Program-made: the position numbers and the translations under genes
In this document: positions 22,500 through 33,900 of the stretch, piece after piece
Position numbering within the stretch: position 1 is the stretch's first letter
Layout of the letters: each line of letters opens with the position of its first letter
Source: Dryococelus australis
Taxonomy: Eukaryota > Arthropoda > Insecta > Phasmatodea > Phasmatidae
NCBI GenBank assembly: GCA_029891345.1
Contig: CM056995.1
Location: 80,973,895-81,037,894 of the forward strand
Length of the DNA stretch: 64,000 nt
Direction of reading: 5' to 3'
The notes under the pieces: model-generated
What the model was told of the DNA's origin: nothing
What the model saw: only the letters and a program-made list of their open reading frames with translations
Databases searched by the model: none

Positions 22500-24015
22500 A
22501 TCTCTACGCTGCAAGCAAATGACAAACGCTAGATGAAATGTCAAGAAGGTTTCAGAAATAAATTAACATTATGCAACTAACTGAATTATGTACAGTGCTG
22601 TAACGCAGCGATCGTGCAGAGGAAAAATACCTACTTGCTGTTTGTCCATTGCTAGTAGACGGCAGATAGTATGGAGATGAAATGCACGAAATTTGGCACA
22701 ATTTCTACGTTGTTACCAACTCATTATTTTTACTACTTTCGATGAGAAATTCACTTTTACTCAACATTCAGTTACAGAAATAGCTGATAAGTTGATGAGA
22801 AGCTCTTTTATACTGTAGCAAACCCAGGCCTTGTCTCAATATGCTATTTTTTTACGCTCACACACGATTTGGGGCGATGTTATCTCTTCCGTTAAATTAA
22901 AAAACATACTATTAAAACACTTGAAAGTTTTTAACGGCGCTTACAAATGCGAACATATGCGCGGAAAATTAAAATAACAGTTTAGAAACTTCTCTGTACC
23001 TTGTTTCAAAGTTTAAACCTCTTCACAGTAAAAATGATTTTAACGCCTAATGTTCTTATTAAGTGCAATTAACACTTATTATGGCCAAAACTGTTACAAA
23101 TTATCATAAACTAAAGCGAAGTCCACTTTAAATAAGTATTCTCATACAATACGTTGCCTTGAAAATATTTAACCTACCCACCGTCTGAAATAACATCGCT
23201 ATGTTCTCTATGATATTACCGCGATAGCGAGAGCATGAGACACGACTCCGGTACGGTAGGGTACATACCATAATTTTAGCTTGCATTCCAAAGAGGAGGT
23301 AGGCTTACGAGATCACCTTCCTACTGTGTGTGTGGTGTGTCCCTCTAAAAACTTTGAACGCGTCTACCAAATTTTCACCCAAGTCGGCACGCATAGTACG
23401 TAGGGGCCTACTTAGTACGGACATTCGACTTTTATGGTTTTCAACCTTGTTGGGTTAGGATTACCAAACGTACTCTTTTTACCCGGAGCCGGAGATGTCC
23501 TTCTTTGAGATCTTGTAAACTGTCCAGCCGAGTTTTACAGTAAATTGAAATATCCTCTTTCCCGATAAAAGAGAAAGACAGCAAAGTTTAACTTATTTTT
23601 TTTTTAAATACAATTTTGTCAAACATTTCAGTGATGGTGCCAACAAACTTCCTGCAAAAGTGCAAACATCTTGGATATTTTAATTAAATTAAATTAAATA
23701 GTACTATGTAAATGTATTAGAGAGCAGAGCTCTATTTAGGGAATATAGGTACATACAAATAGGAGCAAATTGTTATTTTACATATAAAAGGCCTACCTAC
23801 TGTATTGCTACAGATTAAGACATATAACAAACAATATTATCGTTCATACAATACAATTCAAAGTGTTAAAAAAACTTTTCAGAATCCCCTAGGTCAGTTT
23901 TAAGTTACAGCTACAGATTTAAAGTTACAGATTTAAATGATCTTCATTCTACATGCATCGTAAATACTCTTGGATCATTTTTAGAAATATCTTTATACTT
24001 ATGGTTACTGGAGGG
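22500..24015. other. Gene-free stretch, nothing recognised
   Basis: No recognisable coding segment or repeat partner on either strand. Confidence 0.35.
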
Positions 24016-24024
24016 GTTACTGGC

Positions 24025-24135
24025 TCAAAATGCACTTGCACATTTCACATGCACTTGCACATCCACCTTGCACATGCATTTGCAGAGGCAATGCACTTGC
24101 ACATGAATTTTCACATACACATTCAATGGCGCATG
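24025..24135 (+). repeat. Imperfect tandem repeat of 'atgcacttgcacat'
   Basis: Several imperfect units (cacttgcacat / cacatgcatttgca) follow one another. They give a Cys/His-rich open frame (23953-24297) that is a product of the repeat, not evidence of a zinc-finger gene. Confidence 0.7.
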
Positions 24136-24314
24136 CAATTCCCCTCCACCCTCTGTGCAACCCATCCCCCCTTCCACTCTGCTGAGGGACTAGAGATTAC
24201 AGGACCTGTTTTGGTGGGTGTTGTGGGTTGGACTGTCACCAGAGGTGGTAGCGCTAGCGACTGGTGGCCGAGAGTAGATGTAAAAGGGGAGTTCTGACGC
24301 ACCTCATATTATCT

Positions 24315-24790
24315 TTGAAAAATCAAGGATTTTCGCTCCAAAACCAAGGTTTTGAGAATAAATTTAAAATCTTAAAGTTTTAAAAACTAAGAAAATCAAG
24401 GTTTTTTACTCCAAAATCATTGTTTATACTCAAAAATCTAGGTTTTGAAGACAAAATTTAAGACCTGAAAATATTTTAAAAAGGAGTTCTCAAAACATTG
24501 ATTTTTTTTGCTCCTAAATCAAGATTTTTTGCTCCAAAATTGATGTTTTTGGCTCCAATATCATGTTCTTTTTACTCCAACAATAAAGTTTTTTTAAGTC
24601 ACTATTAAATTTGACTTTCTCAAAAAACAAGCAAATTTAAGCAAATCACAAGTAAATTTATGCCAACAACAAGTAATCGTTTCAATCTTTAAAAAATGTC
24701 AGTGCAAGATTTGTGTTAATTAAAAAACAAGTAATTTTACCCCAAAATCAAGCAATTTAACCTCAAAAACAAGAAAATTATCGCATTTTC
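24315..24790 (+). repeat. Strongly diverged tandem array
   Basis: About ten imperfect units around 'tttttgctccaaaatcaagg' run from 24315 to about 24610 and then change into units built on 'aaaacaagcaaatttaagca'. The array lies just left of the Polinton genes and may be its subterminal region, but I found no inverted partner on the right. Confidence 0.6.
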
Positions 24791-25189
24791 TAAACATGTC
24801 GATTTTGCAAGCGCGTGATCTAAATCAGGCATTTTTAAGTTAAAATCAAGTAAATATAAGATAGGATTAAATGAAATATTAAAAAGATTCAAATTAATAG
24901 AATATATATATTTTAAGACAATTTTCAATTGTGCATATATTTCCCATTTGTAATTACTTTTAAACCTTTATATGTTAAAAATTTCGATTCTCATTTATTA
25001 ATGTTAAATCATTTTTACTAAACATACTTACATAGCGATCTGGTAAAGTAATTTTTTTTTCCAAACTTAGAATCATAAAATTAAAATACGGTAGCAATGT
25101 ACGTTTTATTTTTTCTAGGTCTTGTAGTTTAGTTAATTCATATGAACTGTTAAACTTAGCATACAGCGATTCCTTGTTTGTGTTTATTT

Positions 25190-25410
25190 AAAAGGAAAAA
25201 AATTAAATTAAAAAATTGATTATAATTTTAATTTTATTAGTGTTTTTATTTTATTTTTTAATTTTATTATTATTTATTTCTTAATATTAATTCTATTATT
25301 TTAATTTATTTATTTTATTTTATTATTGTTATTACATTTATATTTTTACTTTAATTTTTATAATTTATTTTTTCTTTTAATTTTTTTTATTTAATTATTT
25401 CCTTTTAAAT
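25190..25410. repeat. Almost pure A/T tract
   Basis: About 220 bp with very few G or C bases (runs of 'attttatt' type). It separates the tandem array from the first Polinton frame. Confidence 0.85.
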
Positions 25411-25447
25411 AAACACGTAAACGTAATCGCTGTGCACCAATTATGAA

Positions 25448-26110
25448 ATGCATAAACAATGTAAAAAGTGTGGTGAAGTATTAAACATAGAAAGTTTTTC
25501 ACCCACATAAACACACCAAAGATAAGCATATTAACACCTGTAAAAGTTTTTATAGAGAGTATGATTGAACCTGCTATACCTTAAAAAGAATATAAAATGC
25601 TGTACTATCGTGTAAAATATGTTTGTAAGACAAATCTTCGAAAACATAAAAGTACTAAATTATACAACACAGCTTTAGATATTCTAAATGAAACTCAGCA
25701 TGATGATTATTCAACTAAGACATGCATAGTATGTAAAGAGAAAACCCTGTTGATTCATTTTATCCCCATAAGGCTACTTTAGACAAACTTACAAAAAATC
25801 TAAAAATTGTTTTAGTGAATATTGTAAAAAATCACTATGCCTTTAAAAAAAAAGAGAAAATACTATTCGAATGAGGAAAATTTCTTTATAATACTCAACT
25901 CGAAAAGTATAAAAATCAGTAAATCACACAATACAGTAGTAGGTATTCTAAATGAAATTTAATACAATAATTACCCAACAAAAACATGTACAGTATGTAA
26001 TGAGAAATAATATATAAAATTATTTTCTTATAATAAAACTCGTAAGGACAAACATACAACTGTATATAAAAAAATCTTAATGAATATCTTAAGAATTATC
26101 ACCTTAACAA
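25448..26110 (+). pseudogene. Polinton zinc-ribbon ORF with three repeated modules
   Basis: Three diverged copies of a C-x2-C module of the general type CxxCxE...F...K..KDK....C..C. The first starts at ATG 25448 (MHKQCKKCGEVLNIESFS, then HKHTKDKHINTCKS). The second is near 25695-25850 (YSTKTCIVCKEKT, then HKATLDKLTKNLKNCF across a shift). The third is near 25975-26075 (YPTKTCTVCNEK, then YNKTRKDKHTTVY). Units two and three are each preceded by a similar 'ILNE' linker. The pattern resembles phage zinc-ribbon proteins of the endonuclease VII type. Function is not known, and stops between the modules make it a pseudogene. Confidence 0.6.
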
Positions 26111-26241
26111 GAAGTTACCTAGTTAAAAACAATATCATTATTATTAATAATTTAATTGCTTCTATTCCAGTATTTTAATTATTCTCATATTTTTATTTTT
26201 CATTTTGTAATTAGATTTTTTTCTTACTAAATAGAGTCAAA

Positions 26242-29200
26242 ATGTCAGTGAACAATTTTACACTTGAGTTGGGCGAGAAGAAAGTTCACGAGTTGAGATC
26301 TATTGCTAAAAAGTTAGAAATTAAATATTGGTACAATTTACACAAATATAATTTAATTTCAGCTATTGTACCATTTATTATTAATGAGCAAAGAAAAGGG
26401 AATTTTACAAATTTACCATTTTCATATGCCAAAGTTAGAGATCTATACTAAAAGGATAAAAATTTATTAAAATAAATATTTCCATTCTCTAATAATCTAT
26501 ATGTACAGAATAGGAATTAAAGCAAGTGGATAACAGAATGGATAACAAAGAATAATTTTACAAATTTCCTTTATCAGATGCCAATATCAATTAATAATAT
26601 AAGCAAGATAGAAAAGAATTAAAAGAAATTTTCCCCTATTCTACTAACATATTCGTAAGCAAAATAAATAGAAGAACAAATAAAAATTACTTAGTTAATA
26701 AAGATTTTAAAAGTAGGATATCAACATATACCATTGAGAATTCCTTTAATTTAGTAAAGCCTAATCAATTTTTAACTTCTCTAAAAATATGGTTTTGGAG
26801 TTATATGTGATCATCTTAAAACATTTAGAGGACTGAAAACTAGAATTGAATTATACACCAATTGTCATAATCAGGACAATAATCAACTAGAATTATTTAC
26901 ATTTCTGTCAATTAATCATATAATATTAAATAAAGTAGAAATTATAACGCTATGCAAAATCATAAAACAGGAATTACTTACAAAACTATATGAATTTCAA
27001 GCAATAGGTTCAGGATGAACCTTAGATAGAGTAATTGGAATACAATCAGCTATAAATAAGTATAATCAATTAAATGGGGCATCATATATTGAACTACCAA
27101 AAGTGATTAAGAATTAAAAAAGCATTTTATAATGTAAAGAATAATAATCAAAAATGTTTTCTTTGGTAAATAAAGTCTACATTGATCCAGTAGAAAAAAA
27201 ACCCACAAAGAGTATTTAAATTTTAAAATGTGGGTCTTAATATTCACAAAGTATTAGATAATTATGAATATCCTATTAAAATTGACGATATACCAAAAAT
27301 AGAAAATCAAATTGATACATCTACAAATGTATACTATATTGAAGATAAATCCACAGTATATCCACTTAAGCTCACCAAAAATAAAAGGATAAGCACATAA
27401 ATTTACTTTATTTCAAATATGATAAAAATCCTATTATTGTTGGATTAAAGATTTACCGAGGCTAGCTTCAATGCAGAAAATAATAAGCATGGTAAATCCT
27501 ATTTATGTGATATGTACCTTCAATTTTTTACAACCCAAGAGAAATTAAATAAACATATAGAAGACTGTTCTAAAAATGAACCAGTAAGAATCAGCATACC
27601 TTCGAAAGGAGAGAAAATTAAATTAACAAATAACAAACATTCAATTGAGGTTCATTTTACAATATATGCTGATTTTGAATCAATTCTAAATAAAATATCA
27701 AACACCAAACCAAAGAGAATTAAATAAATTTAACTTAATCTAAAATATCGAGTTTTAACAGAGGACGGTGTTGACAATGGCTTTTATAAGGAGATACTTA
27801 AAGAAGATATAATCTTACTAATGAAAAATTTAATACCATTGATTTAAAGTTGAATGATCAATCATATACAATGAAATATTAATGACATGAAGCATCTAGC
27901 TTTTGCTATTATAATTGTATTTAGTTATGGTGATTATAAGCCTCCAATAGTATATCGAGGTCCAAATGCACATAAGATGTTTATACAATCAATAAAAAGG
28001 GAAATAGAAGAAATTGGGGAAATATATTCACAAATTGAACCAATGCATCCATTAACAAAAGAAGAAAAAGTGTTATATCATAGATCTAAAAAATGTACTG
28101 TATGTGAATGCAAATATACAAAGGACAATAAAAAAAGTACATCATCATGATCATATAAATGGAAAATACATTTATTCTGTATGAAATAATTGTAATCTTC
28201 AATTAAAATCAACTTATTTTGTTCCAATTTATTTTCATAACTTAGCTGGTTATGATGTACATTCATTAATTAAATAGCTAGGACATGATGGTAAAAAATA
28301 GATTTAATTGCAAATAATGAAGAAAAGTTTATTACTTATGGGAAACAAACAAAAAACTTACGAATGAAATTTATAGACACATTTAGATTTATGGCCAGTA
28401 GTTTACATAAATTATCGTCTAATTTAACTGAAGATCAAATGAAACATACACTAAAGCACGTTCCAAAATATCAAGTAGATTTAGTTATAAGAAAGGTTGT
28501 TTATCCATATGAATAATTGGAATAAATTCCAAGAAAGAGAACTTCCACCAAAGAGTGAATTTCAGAATAAATTAAATGAATCTGACATAACTGACAATAA
28601 TTATGAACATCCAAAACTTGTATGGAATCAATTTAATATTGAAAATCTTTGTTAATATCATCATAAATATTTTTAAGTGATGTGTTATTATTAGCAGACA
28701 TATTTGAAAATTTTAGACATATGTGTATACATGCATATGATTTAGACCCTGCATGGTATTTTACAGCACCAGGATTATCTTGGGATGCAATGTTAAAAAT
28801 GAGTAAACAACCATTAGATTTATTACATAACTATGATATGATTTTAATGATTGAAAAAGGAATTAGGGGTGGAATATCGCAATGTTTAAAGTGATATGTT
28901 GAAGACAATAACAAATAATTAGAAGATTTTTATCAGAATCAAACGAGTCCAACTATTTACCATATCTCGATGCTAATAATTTATATGGTTGGGCAATGTC
29001 ACAACATTTTTTATATGGAGGTTTCGAATGGGTTGATTATGCAGAATTTAAATTAAATTTTTGCCAAAATTATATATTAAATCTAAAGGACGATACTGAT
29101 CATGGTTACATTTTAGAAGTATATTTAGAGTATCCACAATATCTACATAAATTACATAAATATCTTCTATTTTGTCCAGAAAATAAGGTAGTTCCAGGAA

Positions 29201-30177
29201 CAAATCAGTCTAAATTATTAACAAATTTAGATGATAAACAAAAGTATCTAAATTACTCTCATAATTTAAAATAGCAACTAAATAATGGAGAAAAGCATAA
29301 TAAAATATATAGAATATTGAAGTTTAATCAGTCTGATTGGTTGAAGAAGTATATGGATTTAAATACATAAATGAAAACTAATGCTAAAAATTACTTTGAA
29401 ATTTTTTTTATAAACTGATTAATAATTCTGTGTTTGGTAAAACTATGGAAAATATTAGGAATAGAATAGATATGACTGATATCAAATGGAAAAGTTTGCA
29501 AAAATTTGCAGCAAATACAAATTTCAAAAGAAGTACTATATTTAATGAGAATCTTGCAGCTATGCATATGAGCAATACAAATGGAAAATTTAAGAAGCTT
29601 TTTTTGTTGGTATGTCAATTTTAGATCTATCAAAAGAATTTATGTATAATTTTCTTATAAAGTAGTGAAACCAAAATATGGTGATAAAATATATATGTGC
29701 TATCAAGATACTAATCAATACATTTATAATATAAAAAGGGAAATTTTTACAAAGATATGAAAATAACGATAGAAAAATTTGATACAAGTGATTATTCAAA
29801 TGACAATATCTATAAAATGCCACAAATAAATAAGAAAGTTATAGGTAAGTTGAAAGATCAATGTAATGGGGAAATAAAAAAAAGAATATGTTGGTTTTAT
29901 GAGCAAAAATGTATGCATATGCAGTTGATAATAAAGAAAATAAAAAATAAAAAGAAGTAAAGAAGTGTGTTGTTAATAAGAGAATTACATTTGAGGACTA
30001 TAAGAATTATTTGTTTAAAGACTAAATAGAATATAGAACAATGAATTTAATAAGAAGTGAAAAGCATGAAATATATAAGTAGAAGTTAGCAAAATTGCAT
30101 TAAGTTCTTGTGATAATAAAAGGGCTATATTAGAAAATAAAATAGATACATTACCATATGGGTATCAAAATGTATAA
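26242..30177 (+). pseudogene. polB: Polinton DNA polymerase B with N-terminal SAP/Rho_N-like domain
   Basis: In intact Polintons this enzyme copies the element by protein-primed synthesis. The N-terminus (26242-26451) has LELGEKKVHELRSIAKKL, a SAP/Rho_N-like helical pair. The usual upstream region follows at 26750-27150 (FQAIGSG...). The 3'-5' exonuclease motif IYADFESIL is near 27660-27690. A zinc/HNH-like segment (CTVCECKYTKD, then HDHINGKYIYS) is at 28095-28175. Next come [15 protein letters not shown] and [16 protein letters not shown] (28677-28800), LPYLDANNLYGWAMSQ (about 28957-29004) and NNSVFGKTMENIRNR (29421-29465). The palm motif C, normally YxDTDS, reads YQDTNQY near 29700. The C-terminal ITFEDYKNYLF is near 29978. 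At least eight shifts or stops are present. It was assigned from many conserved motifs in the right order. Confidence 0.95.
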
Positions 30178-30219
30178 TTTTTAATTAATTTTTATCTTAT
30201 TATATTTTTATATTATATT

Positions 30220-30945
30220 TCAAACAACTTTAATTTCCAAAATAATGTCAATATCAGAACCAACAAAATCAATCAGTTTAACATTTTCATCTCTAATTTC
30301 TAAAACAATATGATTAAACCATTCATTATTAATCTGATAAAAAATTGGAAATGCTGGTTCATAAATAATATCATTTCTAAAACAAAACACAGTTTTTGGT
30401 GGAAAACTAGCAATTATATTATAGTTTCTAAATGATTAGATTCACCATATTTTATAAACATTCCATATGCCAAATTACAATGAACATTTATTGTTTTTAA
30501 TTAATTAAAATTATGTAACTTAGTACCTATAACAACTTTGACATTTTGAATAGTCATATTTCTCTCAAAACTATGCATATTGGATAATTGGTCATAAAAT
30601 TTAACATCAAACTTAGATATAACCACAGCTCTATATTTTTCACATTGTCTGATGTCAGTTCAATGTTATTTGTTGAAATTGGGCCAATTGAATTTATAGT
30701 TTTCTTTAAAGATTCAATATTGTATTGTCCTTTAGGAATAGTGATAACTTCATTTTAATGAACAACAGTACTCATTTTTTAAATTGTTGTTATAGTATTT
30801 ATATATATATATATATATTAGGAGCTAAAAATTTTGCATGAAAACTAATCAAAGCAATAGATTTGTCTTGGTGAATTATATCATAGTGTAGCTTCTTCCC
30901 AAGAATGTAACTATTATCTGTTAACTTAAACACTTTATTATCCAT
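30220..30945 (-). pseudogene. Polinton structural protein, probably penton-like
   Basis: This frame begins at ATG 30945 (MDNKVFKLTDNSYILGKKLH) and ends at 30220 (EIRDENVKLIDFVGSDIDII, then L-E-I-K-V-V). The pattern is an N-terminal 'short interaction' segment, then a V-I-T-I-P-K-G-Q-Y-N-I-E block, then a C-terminal 'RDxNxxxIDFxGxDIxIxLEIK' block. It matches what I recall of the conserved Polinton protein regarded as the minor capsid/penton component. An expanded (TA)n run in the coding sequence near 30800-30820 adds a Tyr-Ile repeat, followed by stops. The gene lies between the polymerase and the ATPase on the opposite strand, a usual place for a structural gene. Penton identity is an inference. 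Confidence 0.6.
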
Positions 30946-30971
30946 TAATTACAAAAATTATCATATTAAAT

Positions 30972-31640
30972 GAAAGAGTTGATTGGGGTGATGGTATTTT
31001 AATTTCCGAAGGAGATGCTAAGAAAAAAAAGAATGGCAAACTTTTGTCTGGCAATATAAGGGCAGTTATGGTTGGTCCAAGCAATTGCAGAAAATCCAAC
31101 TTGATGATTAATTTTATTTATATGCTACAATGGCTAAATTTTTATAAATTGTAATTTTGTCCAAAATGTTTAAATCAACCAAAATATATTCAGTTACAAT
31201 ACGATTTTGATGTCATATTCAACAAGTTTGATGAAAAAATGGCATATTTTTATAATAACAAAGGTGAAATGATTCCCTTAGGACAATGCGAAAATGAGTC
31301 TCTAGTTATATTTGACAATGTCATTTTAAAAAACCAGGATGTCATCCATGAATATTTCACTATGGGAAGACATAAAAATATTCATGTATTTTATATAGCA
31401 CAAACATATTCGAAAGTACCAAAGCAACTGGCGAGAGACAATACAAACTTTCTGTGTATATTTAGACAAGATAGCACAAATTTTAAACACATCTATAGTG
31501 ATATTGTTGGTGATGAAATTAGTTATGAGAAATTTAAAGAGATCGGTGCAAAATGCTGGAATGAAGAATACGGTTTAATCACAATAGATTTGAGGAAAAA
31601 TATGAATAGGGGAAGTACAGAGGCAAGCTTAAAGATTTAA
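30972..31640 (+). pseudogene. Polinton genome-packaging ATPase (A32/FtsK-HerA type)
   Basis: One reading frame runs from 30972 to 31640 with a single in-frame TAA at 31152-31154. The Walker A region reads VMVGPSNCRKSNL where GPSNSGKTNL would be expected, so the glycine before the lysine is lost. Walker B is SLVIFDNVILK, with Asn in place of the usual second Asp. Downstream is the characteristic block DVIHEYFTMGRHKNIHVFYI, then AQTYSKVPKQLARDNTNFLC. Family proteins drive DNA into the capsid. The well-kept C-terminal half (31239-31640, 133 residues) makes this the best-preserved Polinton gene here, but both nucleotide-binding motifs are altered and the enzyme would be inactive. Confidence 0.93.
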
Positions 31641-31644
31641 TATT

Positions 31645-32830
31645 CTAACTATGTCTTTTAACTTGATCTATATACAATTTTTCCTTATCTACTTCCACAA
31701 TTGAACTGTAGTGCACTCTTGTCGCAAAAGGAAATACTTATCTGCACAATCGTTCATAGCAGAATTTCAGTGGACTCTTGTGGCAACAGGAAGCAGCTTA
31801 TAACAACTGTGTTGTTATCTAGTAGCCACGAGCCGAACACTCTGCACGACTCTTGATAACGAGCTTCCAACTCACCGCATCTTGCAATATGAAGACTTTT
31901 AATAGTCATGTTATTCATCTTGTTGCGGTGGCTCAGTAACAAGGTGTTTGATTTCGAATGTGAAGGTCGTGGGTTTGATCCCCAGTCTGAGCAGATAATT
32001 TTATAATGTGAATTTGTGATGCCCATATTTGCATATTTCAAAATTTGAGCCAAAAAACCTTGCCCTTGCTCATATATTCAATATACTAGTGCTGATGCAA
32101 ATAAGATTGTATTTTGTAGCTCCAGAAAAAATGTTCTCTGTGGTACATTTGTAGTATAACAGATGTATAAGTGGGAGTGTTCTTACCATACCCTGTCTGA
32201 AAGTACCAATGAAAGCTTCCTCTCTAGAAAATATACTAGTGTTACCAAACAAATTAGTTAAATTTATTTTATATAATTTAGAATAAAATTGCCCAGCACC
32301 ACTTTGCCAAACCATGTCAACCCCTAACCTAACTTTCAAAATTGCTACTCCCTGTTTCTGTACAGTCATCATTGGAAGATGTGATATGTTATGTGGACAG
32401 GCCAGCCTCTGCCCCTTCCTAACATATCTCAAGGAATGAGGCTGCCTCGCACAATGCCTCATCCTTGCTGTCTGAAGATAGAACAGTGAGGACACTGCTG
32501 TCCACAAAAAATAAAAAGTATAGGCTGGCCAGTGGAGAGGTAAGGGGTTTCTCCGAATGGAGTTTTGTAGGTGCTAAATAAGGCCAGAAACAATTGGTCA
32601 CTGGCAATAAAGAGATATCTGTAAACCCAAAAGAAGTCCCTGGCACAATAGAAACATCTGTAAACCTTCTGTAAATTTTAAAGAAAATAAAGCTCGCCAC
32701 AGGGAAATGTGCATTGAACGAACATTGAACAAATGTTGAATATGTCTTATGTATGTTAAACAAGCATTAAAAAGCATTTTATATTGCATTCGAAATCATT
32801 TATAACTAAAAAATATTTTAATTCACAAAA
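31645..32830. other. Unassigned stretch inside the Polinton region
   Basis: It contains a tRNA-like segment (31923-31996) and no Polinton gene that I recognise. The minus-strand open frames at 32070-32507 and 32419-32763 have no family motif. This is where a protease or capsid gene might be expected, so a later insertion or replacement is likely. Confidence 0.4.
31923..31996 (+). repeat. tRNA-like segment, probable SINE head or tRNA relic
   Basis: An A-box-like 'tggctcagtaacaagg' and a B-box-like 'gggtttgatcccc' are spaced as in tRNA genes. The acceptor stem does not pair and the anticodon stem is poor. It is therefore more likely a tRNA-derived SINE head or pseudogene than a working tRNA. 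It differs from the SINE at 59701. Confidence 0.55.
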
Positions 32831-32831
32831 C

Positions 32832-33881
32832 TTATGTGTTATTAATCCAAGAGTTATGACAATTATCAAAACCTAACCACTTAACATAAATTTTATCACC
32901 TTTTGTTTTTAAGACTTTTTCAACCAAATATTCATCAGGATAGTTGGTTTTCATAATTTTGTATTCATAAAAACTGCATTTTATTTCTTCTCCGTTGGTA
33001 TCTTTCAGTTTGTAAGTTGGCACATCATTATTTTAAACCTAAAAAATGGTAAATAATTCTGTTGTCCAATTAGCTGTACAACCCTTTTCCAAAAATTGTT
33101 TATTTTTGATCACTCAGACAATATCGCCAACTGTATATTTCGGTTTAGTAAACATTCGCAAAATCTTGTTTCAATTTTTTTTTCATTTTTCTTATTAATG
33201 TCAATTGGCTTCATACCAATGGTTCTAAGTTTTGGACTGTATTCTTTAACTAAATCATCTAATATATTTACTCATTTGCAATCACCATTTAAAGCAAATT
33301 TTCTCCACATTTTGTCCTTCATTGTATGATTACAGCTTCTACAACACTTGCGTTAAGTTCACTGAATGTACAATAGTGATTGGTGTTAAATTTCTGCATA
33401 AGTTCTTTAAATCTTTTATTATAAAATTCGAACCCATTGTCACTTTGAATACTACATGGTTTTCTTTTGACTAATATAGGCTCTAAACCATTTACTACAT
33501 TCTTGGCTGTTTTATCTTTAATTGGTATAACAAATGCATATTTTGAGAAAACATCAATAATTGTCATAATATATTTATATCCATTATTTATATGTGATAT
33601 GCCTTTTAAATTACCAGTATCCATCTCAACAAGATCAATTTGCTATACATCATCAATACTATACTAAATTACTTTTCTTCTTGGAAAAATTTTTTGTGTA
33701 AGTTTATATAATTCATTGATTATTCCTCTCTTACATTGGAAATTTTTTTAAAATGTTGAATTATTAGAATTACATATTGGACATTTACTTTTTTGAACTA
33801 ATAGTCCATTTTTAGTATTTTGAATTTTATATTATTATTTTTAGTGCCTTTTTTACATTTCAAGCACCAAGTATTCTCCAT
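32832..33881 (-). pseudogene. int: Polinton integrase: zinc ribbon, catalytic core, chromodomain
   Basis: Read on the minus strand from ATG 33881. A zinc ribbon comes first (WCLKCKKGTKNNN, then KSKCPICNSNNSTF, one shift between). The RNase H-fold core follows (MDTGNLKGISHINNGYKYIM, IIDVFSKYAFVIPIKDKTAK, then IQSDNGFEFYNKRFKELMQK). The glutamate region is SVVEA. After a shift near 33340 the frame continues as HTMKDKMWRKFAL, where family members have a FNRTLK-type sequence. It ends in a chromodomain (YLVEKVLKTKGDKIYVKWLG, then FDNCHNSW) at 32832-33023. The D-D-E set is still visible, but shifts and stops break the gene. In the family it inserts the element into host DNA; the chromodomain may steer target choice. 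Confidence 0.93.
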
Positions 33882-33900
33882 TTAATTAAAAAAATTAATC

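Noticed and set aside
23953-24297. Cys/His-rich 114-residue frame as a zinc-finger protein
   Set aside because: The Cys/His spacing is a by-product of the 'atgcacttgcacat' tandem repeat.
31923-31996. Functional tRNA gene
   Set aside because: A and B boxes are present but the acceptor stem does not pair and the anticodon stem is poor.
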